Positions 41,496 through 51,800 of a DNA stretch of 64,000 nucleotides are shown in pieces. The stretch's first letter is position 1. The number at the start of each line of letters is the position of its first letter. Under the pieces are notes generated by a model. The model saw nothing but the letters and a program-made list of their open reading frames with translations, ran no database searches and was not told where the DNA came from. Origin of the DNA: Clostridia bacterium (GTDB lineage: Bacteria > Bacillota > Clostridia > Christensenellales > Aristaeellaceae); the NCBI GenBank assembly GCA_017519405.1, contig JAFWSH010000033.1, positions 1-64,000 of the forward strand, written 5' to 3'. A program made the position numbers and the translations under genes.

Positions 41496-42164
41496 TTATT
41501 CTCGCGCGAAATCTTCGATTCCATCTGCCGGGCTTGTCAGACCAAAAACGTTCTCCGCCAGCGCCAGCGTCTCCGCCGCGCTCCGGCTCTCGTCCCGGAG
41601 GATCACCGGGAAGCCGGCGTGCAGGAAACGCCCGTACCGCTCCCGGGAGTTGATCCGTGCGAGGCCTCGCCGGTAGTTTTCCATGGCGGCCTCCGGGTCC
41701 GGCTCCTCCAGAATCAGCCGGTACAGGAACTGCTTCTCCCGGTCCGGGCGCTCAAAGAAACGGCGCACGGAGACATCCGGGTCGGCCAGCATCACCAGCA
41801 CATGGCCGGGCGCGGCGACCTGCCGCAGGGTTTCCGGCGAGATGTTGGTGTCCACAAAGACCGGCCGGCCCTGCGCCGCCGCCTCCGGAATCAGGCGCAG
41901 CTCCAGCGTCTCGCACTCCCGGGAGACCCGGTCGATCCAGGCCTCGTATTCCTCCGGCGTCCGGCGGATGAATTCGTGCCAGTCCGCCAGGTCCCGGCTC
42001 CAGGTCAGGGCGGGGAATTCCTCCCTGCTCAGCCCCGGCAGCAGCGCGTCGTGGTAGTTCTCCCCGCACTCCACGCCGTCGTGCTTTTCGGCCAGCAGGT
42101 GCACCAGGGTGGACTTTCCGGCATAGGCGGTGCCGGTGATGAAATAGACGTTTTCGAAACTCAT
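41496..42164 (-). CDS. P-loop kinase-like ATPase
   Basis: This encodes 222 residues. The N-terminus YFITGTAYAGKSTLVHLLAE carries Walker A (GTAYAGKST). FVDTNISPETLRQV and ARINSRERYGRFLHAG follow. It resembles small AAA/kinase-like proteins of the zeta-toxin/adenylate-kinase fold. The substrate is unknown. It overlaps the preceding GNAT gene by 4 bp. Confidence 0.78.
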   Translation of the reverse strand: MSFENVYFITGTAYAGKSTLVHLLAEKHDGVECGENYHDALLPGLSREEFPALTWSRDLADWHEFIRRTPEEYEAWIDRVSRECETLELRLIPEAAAQGRPVFVDTNISPETLRQVAAPGHVLVMLADPDVSVRRFFERPDREKQFLYRLILEEPDPEAAMENYRRGLARINSRERYGRFLHAGFPVILRDESRSAAETLALAENVFGLTSPADGIEDFARE

Positions 42165-42595
42165 GGGCTTTCCTCCGGTGTCTTGCCGAGGATCAGCTCC
42201 AGCGGCTGCTCGTGACCGGGGAAGGGCAGCGTCAGCCCGCCGCAGTCGCGGTAGCCGAGCCTCCGCCAGAAGTGCTGCGCGGCCTCATCCGACTGGGTGG
42301 AAGTCAGAATCAGGTCATAGCCCTGCGCCCGCATGTCCTTCTCCCAGTGCGACGCCAGGCTGCGTCCGAGACCCTTTTGCCGATGACGCGCTTCCACATA
42401 AAGCATGTTGCAGAAAGGAATGCTGTCCCAGGACAGCGACCAGCGCAGGAGGCCGACGGGCTCGCCGTCCAGCGTCAGCACATACCCCATCCGGTCCCGG
42501 ATTTTTCGGGCAAACTCCTTCTCGCTCAGATGGCGGTCCAGGGAGAACCAGAAGGTGCGGTCCGCTTCTGTCGCGGGACGAATGGTGATGCTCAT
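42161..42595 (-). CDS. GNAT acetyltransferase
   Basis: This encodes 144 residues from ATG 42595 (GAGGGAAG upstream). It has the GNAT core: TIRPATEADRTFWF, NMLYVEARHRQKGLGRSLAS with the acetyl-CoA loop RQKGLG, and a QHFWRRLGY helix. The substrate is unknown; it is third in the operon. Confidence 0.85.
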   Translation of the reverse strand: MSITIRPATEADRTFWFSLDRHLSEKEFARKIRDRMGYVLTLDGEPVGLLRWSLSWDSIPFCNMLYVEARHRQKGLGRSLASHWEKDMRAQGYDLILTSTQSDEAAQHFWRRLGYRDCGGLTLPFPGHEQPLELILGKTPEESP

Positions 42596-42609
42596 GCTTG
42601 ATGCTTCCC

Positions 42610-43014
42610 TCACTCTGGGCGCCTGCCTGTCCGGATGAAATCGATCAGCGCTTCCAGGTCATCGAAATCATCGTAATCCCCCATGATGCCTTCCCGGTGA
42701 TAGATAATGCCCGCCTGCTCGTTGCGCTCCAGGCAGTCCAGCAGCGCCTCCGTGCCGTAGCGGCGGGCGAACTCCGCGAAGGCCCGGGCCTTGATCTTCT
42801 CCGCGTACAGCCCCTTGCGGCAGGCAGCGGGCTCGCACTCCCAACACCCGGCCAGCCCCCTGTCCATGCCGCAGCGGCGCACCTCGCACCACTCCGCGTC
42901 CTTGCACCAGGAGAGCTCCTTGAAGCCGTCCCGCCGGCAGCCCTTGCAGACCGCGTTCTCCGAGCACAGGCAGCAGGCCAGCCCGCAGCGGGCGATGCCC
43001 AGTTCACGCTTCAT
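42610..43014 (-). CDS. DUF3795 Cys-rich protein
   Basis: This encodes 134 residues. ATG 43014 (MKRELGIARCGLACCLCS) overlaps the end of the flavoprotein gene by 11 bp; the longer frame to 43179 is a shadow inside that gene. Many Cys follow (CKGCRRDGFKELSWCKDAEW, then CWECEPAACRKG), as in DUF3795. It could bind metal or a cluster and may receive electrons from its flavoprotein neighbour. Confidence 0.8.
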   Translation of the reverse strand: MKRELGIARCGLACCLCSENAVCKGCRRDGFKELSWCKDAEWCEVRRCGMDRGLAGCWECEPAACRKGLYAEKIKARAFAEFARRYGTEALLDCLERNEQAGIIYHREGIMGDYDDFDDLEALIDFIRTGRRPE

Positions 43015-43573
43015 CCGTCTTCCTGCCTTCCTCCATGATCCTTCGGCAGAAATCCCCGATCTCCCCCCACCGCGCCTCCACGGCCTCCCGGTATTCCACG
43101 CCGGTGAGGCCCAGGTGCCCGCAGCATGCAATCTCCAGGTGGCCGTAGAAGTGCTCGATGGTGCCGATGATGCGCTCACACTCCTTCATCCCCGGGCCGG
43201 TGCGCAGGGCCACCGCGTAGCCCTTCTTCCCGGCGGGAATCGCCGCGTGGGGCTCGTGGGTGTTGCACCAGGGGGTGCAGCGGTCGATGAAGGCCTTGAA
43301 CTGTCCGGGGACGTCCGCCCAGTAGGAGGGGGATACGCAGACGATGGTGTCCGCCCGGGCAAACTCCCCCATCAGCCGGGCCGCGTCGTCGTGCATCACG
43401 CATTCCGCCGTCTGATGGCAGCGCCGGCAGCCCCGGCAGAAGGCGAAGCGGTAGTCGTCGATGCACAGGCTGCGCACCTCAAAGCGCCCGGAAAGCTGCC
43501 GGGCGATGATCCCGGCGATGGCGGCCGTGGCGCCGTCGCGGACAGGACTGCAGTTGAGGATCAGGGCGTTCAC
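43004..43573 (-). CDS. Flavodoxin-fold FMN reductase, iron-sulfur flavoprotein-like
   Basis: This encodes 189 residues from GTG 43573 (GGAGGG 8 bases upstream). It has an NADPH-dependent FMN-reductase fold: ALILNCSPVRDGATA (FMN phosphate loop), then VSPSYWADVPGQFKAFIDR. A compact CRGCRRCHQTAEC motif (C-x2-C-x2-C-x5-C) resembles the 4Fe-4S site of iron-sulfur flavoproteins (Isf family). It is first in the seven-gene operon, suggesting a redox role for the cluster. Confidence 0.82.
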   Translation of the reverse strand: MNALILNCSPVRDGATAAIAGIIARQLSGRFEVRSLCIDDYRFAFCRGCRRCHQTAECVMHDDAARLMGEFARADTIVCVSPSYWADVPGQFKAFIDRCTPWCNTHEPHAAIPAGKKGYAVALRTGPGMKECERIIGTIEHFYGHLEIACCGHLGLTGVEYREAVEARWGEIGDFCRRIMEEGRKTDEA

Positions 43574-43911
43574 GTGGCATCCCTCCATCCGTTTTCCGGT
43601 TGGTTTATCAGAAGGAAGGCAGCACAGGCGCTGGCCTTCCGGTATAGTCTCGCTGGAAAGTCCTCCGGCACGCCGGGTTCCGGAGACGCCGGCCCTGGCT
43701 GAATATGCTTTCCCCCGTCCGGTCCGGCGCTCCGGCGCCATTGTTTTGTCAAATACTAACACAAACCGCCGGCTTTGAAAAGGTGTTTTGGGGCGGTGGC
43801 GCCCATGTCCGGCTTTTTTTCTGCGAATTGCAGGATTCTCCGTGCCCCGGGGAAGAAACCGGCCCCCGGCATCGTCAGTTGGGTGAGAACAAGCCGAAGG
43901 AGGCTGCAGGG
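43574..43911. other. Divergent intergenic region without a clear promoter
   Basis: These 338 bp separate the minus-strand redox operon from the plus-strand SH3-like gene. Both should be transcribed from here, but I find no -35/-10 pair with good spacing. TATAGT and TATACC-like motifs occur near 43647. A small GC-rich hairpin with a T-run lies near 43790-43830. No further gene is evident. Confidence 0.4.
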
Positions 43912-45315
43912 ATGAAAAGGTTCATCGGCCTGGCGCTGCTGGTGCTGCTGATGATGGCAGGCACCGCCCACGCCGGATACAACGAGCTCATCGTCGCCAC
44001 CGCCGGGGAGGGCACTCCGGTCTACGCCTCGGCCACCGGCCAGCGGCAGGTGGGTACGCTCTATAACGGATACAGCCGGGGAATCGGCCTGGAGGAAACC
44101 AACGGCCGGTATGCCTGCGGGCTGACCAGGGACACCACGGTGTGGGTCCACCAGGAGCGGGCACAGCGCCTTCTTCCGGAGCGGGTATACGGCCCCGGAA
44201 GCCCCGGCGCCGAGCACGTCCCCTGCAGCTGCTTCCTGGCGGAGGTGACCGCGGATGGCGCGAAGCTGTACTCCGGCACGGGCCACAAGCACGTGCTGGC
44301 GGAGCACCGGGTCGGCACGCTGGTGCTGGTGTGCGGCTCCTTCGGGGACGACTATTACATCACCCACGCCGGCAGAGGGTTTATGGCCAAGAGCGCGCTG
44401 CGGAAAGTCCGGGACCTGACCTTCCCGCAGACCAATGACGGCCGCTTCGGCATGGAGGGCCTGGAGACGGCAACGGTCTGGCTGGAACAGGACAGGCTGC
44501 TCCTCACCGCCTCCGCCACCGGCGTGAGTGAGGAACGGACGGACATCTCCGTCCGCAGCGGGGACGAGGTGGCCATCCTGCGGGACCTGGGAGACCACGT
44601 TCAGGTGGCGGTGGGCACCTCCTACGGATGGCGCTATGGCGGCTTTATGGAGAAGCGCTATCTTGATCCCAACGGCGACCACGGTGTTCCCACCGCCGTC
44701 ATCAGGACAGACCACCCCTTGAACCGCCTCAACGTCCGCTACAGCGCGGACAAGGACAGCTGGTCCCAGGTGAAGTTCTGCTCCGGCCTGCGGGTTCAGG
44801 TGCTGGGCAGCGCCAACGGCTGGACAGAGATTGCCATCAACGCCGATCAGGGCAGCTGGAGCGAGCACGGCTTTGTGAAGTCCGTCTATCTGGCCACCGG
44901 CGCGGAGGCGGAGGCGGTGCCCAACGCCTGCGTCCGGGTGCGTCTCCGGCGGGACTACAAGCCCTGGCAGTACAGCAAGGAGCTCTATCCGGCGGGCACG
45001 GAGGGCACCGTCATCGGCGTGGAGGAGACCAACTGCTTCGTGGTCCGCCTGGACAGCGGGGAGGTGTGCTCCTTCCCGGACGAGGAGGCCGATCCCCTGC
45101 TGGAGCCCATCGACCCGCCCGTCTGGGAGGCCCGCACCACCAAGCAGATCGCCCTCCGGGAGGGCCCCAGCAGCCAGTCAAGGAAGATCCGCTCCCTGAA
45201 ATCCGGCACCACGGTGGAGGTCCTCCTCCGGGGTGAGAAATGGGTGCTGGTGCGGGTGAAGGGGGAGACCGGCTACCTCCTCAACAACGCCATCAAGCCC
45301 AAGAAGCTCCCGTGA
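43912..45315 (+). CDS. Secreted SH3-like domain protein
   Basis: This encodes 467 residues; GAAGGAGG precedes ATG 43912, where the signal peptide MKRFIGLALLVLLMMAGTAH starts (the longer frame from 43705 is rejected). Several bacterial SH3-like modules follow: IVATAGEGTPVYASATGQRQ, AEVTADGAKLYSGTGHKHVL, NRLNVRYSADKDSWSQVKF and, at the end, IALREGPSSQSRKIRSLKSG. Such domains bind peptidoglycan cross-bridges. There is no catalytic domain, so it is probably a wall-binding or sensing protein. Confidence 0.82.
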   Translation: MKRFIGLALLVLLMMAGTAHAGYNELIVATAGEGTPVYASATGQRQVGTLYNGYSRGIGLEETNGRYACGLTRDTTVWVHQERAQRLLPERVYGPGSPGAEHVPCSCFLAEVTADGAKLYSGTGHKHVLAEHRVGTLVLVCGSFGDDYYITHAGRGFMAKSALRKVRDLTFPQTNDGRFGMEGLETATVWLEQDRLLLTASATGVSEERTDISVRSGDEVAILRDLGDHVQVAVGTSYGWRYGGFMEKRYLDPNGDHGVPTAVIRTDHPLNRLNVRYSADKDSWSQVKFCSGLRVQVLGSANGWTEIAINADQGSWSEHGFVKSVYLATGAEAEAVPNACVRVRLRRDYKPWQYSKELYPAGTEGTVIGVEETNCFVVRLDSGEVCSFPDEEADPLLEPIDPPVWEARTTKQIALREGPSSQSRKIRSLKSGTTVEVLLRGEKWVLVRVKGETGYLLNNAIKPKKLP

Positions 45316-45372
45316 CCGGCGGCGCGGATTCCCCGGCAACACCGGGAACCGATGGCATTCAACAGCATGCAA

Positions 45373-45413
45373 AACCCCCGGGGACCCGCATGATGGCTGG
45401 GTTCCCGGGGGTT
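45373..45413. terminator. Long bidirectional terminator
   Basis: AACCCCCGGGGACCC (45373-45387) pairs with GGGTTCCCGGGGGTT (45399-45413), 15 bp with one G-T pair, flanked by AAAA on the left and TCATTTT on the right. It serves the SH3-like gene and the opposing DUF4364 gene. Confidence 0.8.
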
Positions 45414-45518
45414 GTCATTTTCCATCTTACTGAGCGCAGCGCATGCTGCAACGTCCGGGGGAAAGCCTGACCTGTGTTTTCCCCGGAGAAACCGCAAGGG
45501 CTCAAATCAGCGGAAGCC

Positions 45519-46214
45519 TCACGCCTCCGCCTTCAATGTCTCCCGGATGTCCCGCTCCAGGGCCTCCGCCTCCGCCGGCCAGCGGCGCTTTGCCCGCTCT
45601 GCCAGGGGGCCCAGGGCCAGGTCTGCCGTGAAATCCCCGCGGCGCAGCACCACCCGGTCCTCCCCAGGCTCCGGGGATTCGGGCGCCGGGTCCTCCCCCG
45701 GCTCCTCCCCGGTCAGCCGCTGCAGCAGCGTCCGCCACACCGCCGGGGCCGCCGCCTGCCACCGCGCCCGGGGACAGGCCCCCTCCCAGGGGAGGGAGAG
45801 CTCCGCCAGGGTCCGGCCGGCCTCCACCAGGAGCAGACGCAGCCGGGTGGTGCCGTCGGCCTGCTTTTCCTCCAGCGCCGGCCGTTCCAGCTCCCGGCGG
45901 CAGATGTCCCGCCAGGCGGCCGCCGTCTGGTCGATGGTCTCCCGCCGGCTGGCGGGGATCCGGCCGGTAAAGGCCTCCAGCGCCTGCAGGCCCTCGGGGG
46001 TGGGCATCAGCAAAACGCCCGCCGGGTGCTCCCCGGACCGGACCTGCCCCAGCTCCACCAGGGCGGAGAGGTTCAGCCGCAGGTCAAAATAGTTCACCAG
46101 GCCGTTGGTGAGCAGATAGCGCTCCAGCTGTCCGCCGGTGACGGGTCCCAGGGCCCGGAGGCAGTACAGCAGCGTCAGCCGGGTCTCCGCCTCCGGCAGC
46201 CACGTGCGCTCCAC
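45519..46214 (-). CDS. DUF4364 family winged-helix-like protein
   Basis: This encodes 231 residues. The N-terminal TRLTLLYCLRALGPVTGGQL, then LVNYFDLRLNLSALVELGQV, is the winged-helix pattern of DUF4364, a putative transcription factor family typical of Clostridia. The C-terminal half is strand-rich. It is the last gene of the minus-strand run, 18 bp after the HPr-like gene. Confidence 0.82.
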   Translation of the reverse strand: MERTWLPEAETRLTLLYCLRALGPVTGGQLERYLLTNGLVNYFDLRLNLSALVELGQVRSGEHPAGVLLMPTPEGLQALEAFTGRIPASRRETIDQTAAAWRDICRRELERPALEEKQADGTTRLRLLLVEAGRTLAELSLPWEGACPRARWQAAAPAVWRTLLQRLTGEEPGEDPAPESPEPGEDRVVLRRGDFTADLALGPLAERAKRRWPAEAEALERDIRETLKAEA

Positions 46215-46232
46215 TGTTTTTCCTCCCCTGTC

Positions 46233-46475
46233 TCAGGCCAGGAAGGGCTTGATGTCCTCCAGCAGGGCCTTCAGCTGGTCCTCCGGGATGTTCTCGTCCT
46301 CGATCTCCAGGGTGATGACCCGGGAGAGGTCCAGGCTGAAGATCCCCAGCACGCTCTTGGCGTCCACCACATGGCGGCCCGCCCGCAGATCCATGTCAAA
46401 ATCGTACTTGTTGACGATGTTCACGAAGCGCTTCACGCTCTCCGGCAGGGTCATCCGGATCTCATACTTCTTCAT
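46233..46475 (-). CDS. HPr-like protein lacking the phosphorylatable His
   Basis: This encodes 80 residues from ATG 46475 (GGAGGTGCG upstream). The fold and the second half match HPr: VVDAKSVLGIFSLDLS aligns with the Ser46 region (KSIMGV) of B. subtilis HPr. The active-site segment that should read GIHARP instead reads LPESVKRF, so His15 is absent. It cannot relay phosphate in the PTS. Ser46 is kept, as in Crh, so a CcpA-type regulatory role is possible but unproven. Confidence 0.8.
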   Translation of the reverse strand: MKKYEIRMTLPESVKRFVNIVNKYDFDMDLRAGRHVVDAKSVLGIFSLDLSRVITLEIEDENIPEDQLKALLEDIKPFLA

Positions 46476-46574
46476 GCTCACGCACCTCCGTGTATTTCTT
46501 CTCTTACGCTCCAGCAGCTTTCCCCGTAATGGTAACATATTCTCCGCGACTTTTCAAGCCGCACTTTCCCGCCG

Positions 46575-48803
46575 TCACGGGCGCCACGGCCTGGGGCGGA
46601 GCCGCATCAGGGCAAGGCGCAGCCGCTGCCGCCGGCTCAGGGCGGCGCGGAGGACGCCGTAGGCCTCCCGGGCCATCTCCGTCTCCTCCGGCAGGGGCTC
46701 CAGCTTCCCGTAGAACACCACCGCGGCGCACTCGCCCAGGGGCATCAGCTCCACCGGCGCCAGCTGCCGCCGGTCCACGTCCCGGAGCCACTGGGCCATG
46801 CTCTGCCGGGGCGGCCGGGTCTCCCCCATCACCGCCAGGGCGTCGCAGACTGCCTGCATCCACACCCGCCAACGGCCTGCCTCCTCCTTCTCCCGGGCCG
46901 CCATCTGCTCCGGCCGGGTGCGCCGCTGCCAGGCCCAGGCCAGCAGGCCCAGCGCCAGCAGCAGGAGCAGCAGGCCCAGCCACAGCCAGGGGAAGGGCGG
47001 ATCCCGGTCCGGGTCGGAGGAGTCCTCCGGGGGCCGGCTCTGCTCAGGTCCCGGGGCCGGGGTGGGGGTCGTCATGGGGCCCCGCTGCTCCGGCGGCGGC
47101 GTGGGGGTGGCCTCCGGCGGCGGATCCTGGTTGTCCCCGGGGGGCTCGTTGGGGTTGCGCTCCGGATTCTCCGGGGGCGTGCTCTCCCCGCCGGTGCCGT
47201 CGATGGTGAGCCAGCCGAAGCCGTCCAGCCAGATCTCCGTCCAGGCATGGCCCTCCGCCCCGGTGACCAGGGCGGTGCCATCCGCCCCCGGCCGGGCCAG
47301 GTAGCCCTCCACATACCGGGCCGGAATCCCCGCCATCCGGCACATCACCGTCATGGCGGAGGCGAAGTAGGTGCAATAGCCCTCCCGGGTGGAGAGCAGG
47401 AAGGTGGAGACAAAGTCCTGGTTCGGGTTCTGCGCCGGCACATTCAGGCTGTAGCGGCAGTTGCTCCGGAGCCAGGCCCGGATGGCCATGGCCTTCCCGT
47501 AGGGGGTGGCCGCGTCCCCCGCCGCCTCCCGGGCCAGGTCATAGACCTGGGGCTGGAGGTGGTCCGGCAGGGCCAGGCAGGCTTCGGCCGTCTCCCGGTC
47601 CAGGGTTCTGCCCCCCGCCCGGGCCGCCTGTTCCACCGCCTCCGCCACGCCGGGATCCCCCGCCGCCGTCAGCGCTGCCGACACCACATAGACATCCCCC
47701 GCCTGCAGGTCCCGGGTGATGAACAGGCCGCTGCCCCGGTTGAAATAGGGCACCATGTCGCCGCTCACCGACAGCGCCCGCAGCCGCTGGGGCACCAGCA
47801 GGTCGGAGCTGCCCCGGCTGAGCATCTCCACCCGGACCTCCCGGGCCGTCAGCTCCGCCCCCTCCGGCAGGTCCGCGTCAAAGACCGTGTTCCGCAGGGA
47901 CCGCCACTGGGGCGCATTCCACAGGTAGCGGGCGCTGCCCAGGGTGTCCTGCCAGGACCGGCCGGTGTAGCGGTCCTTCACCGCGCCCCGCAGGTACACC
48001 GTCCCCGGGGCCGTCACCGTCATTACCCGGTGCTCCCCGTTGGGGGCGGCCGGCCCGCCCAGCTGCTCCGTTCCCTCGGGATAGAAGCCCTCGGTGGCCA
48101 GGGAGAACACCGACCGGGGCTGGGTGAAGAAGAAATAGTCCTCGATCTTCTGGCGGATGGCGTCCGCGGCCTGCTTCAGGGGCTCCACCGTGACGCCGCC
48201 CCGGGGCACCGCCAGCAGCACCGCCAGGCACAGCACCGCCGCCAGCCCCAGGATCCGGAGCCAGCGCATGTCCCGGTGCATGCCCCCCGCCAGCAGAAAG
48301 GCCGAGGCCCCCACCGCCGGCAGCAGGGCGGGCCACAGCGCCTCCTGCCCCGAGGCCAGCACCATCATCAGCACCGCGGCGGTGCACATGGACGCGAACA
48401 CGCCCTCCCCATTCTCCCGGCAGCAGGCAGAGGCAAACGCGCCGGCCGCCCCGCCCATCAGCGGCACCGCCCGGGCGGCAATCACCGGCAGCACCAGGTT
48501 CCGGCCCGTCACCGCCAGGAACAGGCCCCGGCCCGTCTCCACACAGGTCCGCAGGCCCCCCGTTGCCAGCCAGATGCCCAGGGCGGCCGCCCACAGCGCC
48601 ATCACGCTCCCGCGCAGGCGCGGGTTGTCCGGGAGGAAGGCGGGCAGGCTTGCGCAGAGGCAGATGAGGGCAGCCCAAACAAAGCCGGTCCCCTGCCAGG
48701 GTGCCAGATCCAGCACCCCCAGGAACGGCAGCAGCAGCCCCGCCGCCAGCAGCAGGCTCACCAGCAGCCGGCGGACGCCCTGTGTCATCCTCTCCCGCAT
48801 CAC
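46575..48803 (-). CDS. Membrane transglutaminase-like protein (TgpA type)
   Basis: This encodes 742 residues (a GTG-ATG pair at 48803/48800; either could start). Seven or so membrane helices form the first about 220 residues. A transglutaminase-like core follows, with Cys in REGYCTYFASAMTVM (about 476), His in GHAWTEIW (about 519) and Asp in WLTIDGTGG (about 532). Then come a Pro-rich linker, one more helix (WLWLGLLLLLLALGLLAWAW) and a C-terminal DUF4129-like cytosolic region. Relatives are predicted cell-envelope peptidases or transglutaminases of unknown substrate. Confidence 0.88.
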   Translation of the reverse strand: MMRERMTQGVRRLLVSLLLAAGLLLPFLGVLDLAPWQGTGFVWAALICLCASLPAFLPDNPRLRGSVMALWAAALGIWLATGGLRTCVETGRGLFLAVTGRNLVLPVIAARAVPLMGGAAGAFASACCRENGEGVFASMCTAAVLMMVLASGQEALWPALLPAVGASAFLLAGGMHRDMRWLRILGLAAVLCLAVLLAVPRGGVTVEPLKQAADAIRQKIEDYFFFTQPRSVFSLATEGFYPEGTEQLGGPAAPNGEHRVMTVTAPGTVYLRGAVKDRYTGRSWQDTLGSARYLWNAPQWRSLRNTVFDADLPEGAELTAREVRVEMLSRGSSDLLVPQRLRALSVSGDMVPYFNRGSGLFITRDLQAGDVYVVSAALTAAGDPGVAEAVEQAARAGGRTLDRETAEACLALPDHLQPQVYDLAREAAGDAATPYGKAMAIRAWLRSNCRYSLNVPAQNPNQDFVSTFLLSTREGYCTYFASAMTVMCRMAGIPARYVEGYLARPGADGTALVTGAEGHAWTEIWLDGFGWLTIDGTGGESTPPENPERNPNEPPGDNQDPPPEATPTPPPEQRGPMTTPTPAPGPEQSRPPEDSSDPDRDPPFPWLWLGLLLLLLALGLLAWAWQRRTRPEQMAAREKEEAGRWRVWMQAVCDALAVMGETRPPRQSMAQWLRDVDRRQLAPVELMPLGECAAVVFYGKLEPLPEETEMAREAYGVLRAALSRRQRLRLALMRLRPRPWRP

Positions 48804-48816
48804 AACGCTCCCGTAT

Positions 48817-51800
48817 TCAGAACATACTCACCTGGCTGGTCTCCGGCATGCCCCGCAGCGAGCCGTGGGCCCGGAGAATGTCCACCACGCTCTGGCCCAG
48901 GTGGGCCCTGGCCCGCAGATCCTCCACCGAGAGGAAGCGGCCGTCCTTCCGGGCCTGGACAATGGGCAGGGCGGCGCTCTCCCCCAGGCCCACCAGGGAG
49001 GTCAGGGGGCAGCGCAGGCCATCCTCTTCAATGAGGAATTTCTTGGGGTCGCTCTTGTACAGGTCCACCGGCAACAGGCGGATGCCCCGCATGCTCATCT
49101 CCAGCACCAGCTCCAGGGCGGTGGCCTCCTCCTTCTGCTTCTGGTTTTCCTTCTCGTCGGAGTTGCGGATGGCCAGGATGCGCTCCCGGCAGACCTGGGG
49201 ATCCACCAGCATGGTGGTGGCGTCAAAGCCGTCCCCCCGGACGGTGAAATAGGCGCAGTAGTAGGCCGCCGGGTAGTGCACCTTGAACCAGGCCACCCGC
49301 AGGGCCATGGTGACGTAGGCCACGGCGTGGCCCTTGGGGAACATGTACTTGATCTTCCGGCAGGACTCCAGGTACCAGGCGGGCACCCCGTGCTCCACCA
49401 TGGCCTTCTCCATCTCCGGCTTCAGACCCTTGCCCTTGCGGACGCTCTCCATGGTGGCGAAGGCCAGGCTGGGCTCCACCCCTTTGGTGATGAGGTAGTT
49501 CATGATGTCGTCCCGGCAGCAGACGCACTCGGACAGGGTGGCGGTGCCGGAGGTGATCAGGTCCTGGGCGTTCCCCAGCCACACGTCCGTGCCGTGGCTC
49601 AATCCGGAGATCCGCAGCAGCTCCTCCATGGTGGTGGGATGGGTGGCGTCCAGCATGCCCCGGACAAAGCCCGTGCCGAACTCCGGGATGCCGTAGGTGC
49701 CGGTGGAGCAGAGGATCTCGTCCTCCGTCACCCCCAGCACCGCCGGGGAACTGAAGAGCTGCCGCACCAGCGGATCGTCCAGAGGCACGTCCCGGAAGTT
49801 GATCCCCGTCAGCGCCTCCAGCTCGTGCATCATGGTGGGGTCGTCGTGGCCCAGGCAGTCCAGCTTCACCAGCACGTCGTGCATGGAGTTGAAGTCGAAG
49901 TGGGTGGTGGTGAAATCGCTCTCCATGTCGTCCGCCGGGTGCTGCACCGCGGTGAACTGGTTGATGTCATACTCCTTGGGCACCACCACCATGCCGCCGG
50001 GGTGCTGGCCGGTGGTGCGCTTCACGCCCTCGCAGCCCGCCGCCAGGCGCTCCTTCTCCGTGTTCCCCGCCGTGATGCCCCGCTCCTCCAGATAGCGGCT
50101 CACATAGCCGTAGGCCGTCTTCTCCGCCAGGCCCGAGATGGTGCCCGCCCGGAACACGTGGTCGTGGCCGAAGAGCTCCTCCACATAGTGGTGGGCGATG
50201 TTCTGCACCTCGCCGGAGAAGTTCAGGTCAATGTCCGGCACCTTGTCTCCCTTGAAGCCCAGGAAGACCTCGAAGGGGATGTCGAAGCCGTCCTTCACCA
50301 GGGGCCGGCCGCAGACGGGGCAGTCCCGGTCCGGCAGGTCCACGCCCACGTGGTAGCGGCTCCAGTCCACGTCGAAATAGCCCTTCCGGCAGTGGGGGCA
50401 GCGGTAGTGGGCCGGCAGGGCGTTCACCTCGGTGATGTTGCACATCCGTGCCACCAGGGAGGAGCCCACCGAGCCCCGGCTGCCCACCAGGTAGCCGTAC
50501 TCCATGGACTTGGCCACCAGGCGCTCGGCGATGTTGTACAGGGTGCAGTAGCCGTAGCCCACGATGGAGCGGAGCTCCTTGTTCAGCCGGTCCTCCACGA
50601 TCTGGGGCAGCTTGTCCCCATACATCTCCCGGGCAGTGGCCCAGGTCATGCGGACAATGTTGTCCTCCGCGTCGTCCCACTTGGGCTGGAAGGTGACCAG
50701 GTTCTGGGGATGCTTGGGGAACAGGGAGATGGCCTCCACCCGGTCGGCAATCATCCGGGGGGTGTCGATCACCACCTCCCGGGCCTTCTCCGGGCCCAGG
50801 AAGGCAAAGTCCGCCAGCATCTCCTCCGTGGTCTTGAAATACAGGGGCGGCTGGAAGTCCGCGTCGTCAAAGTCCATGCCCGCCTGGATGATGGCCCGGT
50901 TGATGGCGTTGTGGGGGTCCAGGAAATGCACGTCCCCGGTGGCCGCCACCGGCAGGCCCAGCTCCTCCCCCAGCCGGACGATGGTGCGGCAGTGCTCCCG
51001 CAGCTCGTCCTCGTCCCGGGCGGAGCCCTCCCGGATCAGGTAGGCGTCGTTGGCCACCGGCTGGATCTCCAGGTAGTCGTAGAAGGAGGCGATGCGCTTC
51101 AGCTCCTCCCAGGGTTCCCCCCGGAGCACCGCCTCGTAGAGCTCCCCCTGGGAGCAGGCGCTGCCGATGATCAGCCCCTCCCGGTGCCGGAGGATCTCCT
51201 GCCGGGGCATGTGGGGCTGGCGGCGGAAATACTGCAGGTGGGAGATGCTCACCAGGCGGTTGAGGTTCACCAGGCCCTCCTGGGTGGCCGCCAGCAGGAT
51301 AATGTGGTGGTGGCTGCCGATGGCGCCGCCCTTGAGGCCCCGGTTCAGGTCCGCCAGGGTGTTCAGGCCCCGGGCCTGGGCCGCCGCGTACATCTTCGCC
51401 AGGCACTGGGCCGTGGCGCCCGCGTCGTGCACCGCCCGGTGGGCGTTCTTGAGGGAGACCCCCAGCTTCTTGCACAGGCTGTTCAGCTTGAAGGACTTCA
51501 TGTCCGGGTAGAGCTTCCGGGCCATGGTGAGGGTGTCCAGCACGGGGCCGTCCCAGTGCAGGCCCAGGCGCTGGAGCTCCGCCCGGAGCACCGCCCCGTC
51601 AAAGGCCGCGTTGTGGGCGGCGATGGGGCTGTCCCCGATGAAGGCCATGAGCTTGGGGATGGCGGTCTCGGCGCTCTCGGCGTCGGCCACCATGGAGTCC
51701 GTGATGCCGGTGAGCTTGCTCACCCGCTCCGGGATGGCCTCGTGGGGGTTCACCAGCAGGCTCAGGCTGTCCTCCACCGTGCCCCCCGTGAGCCGCACCG

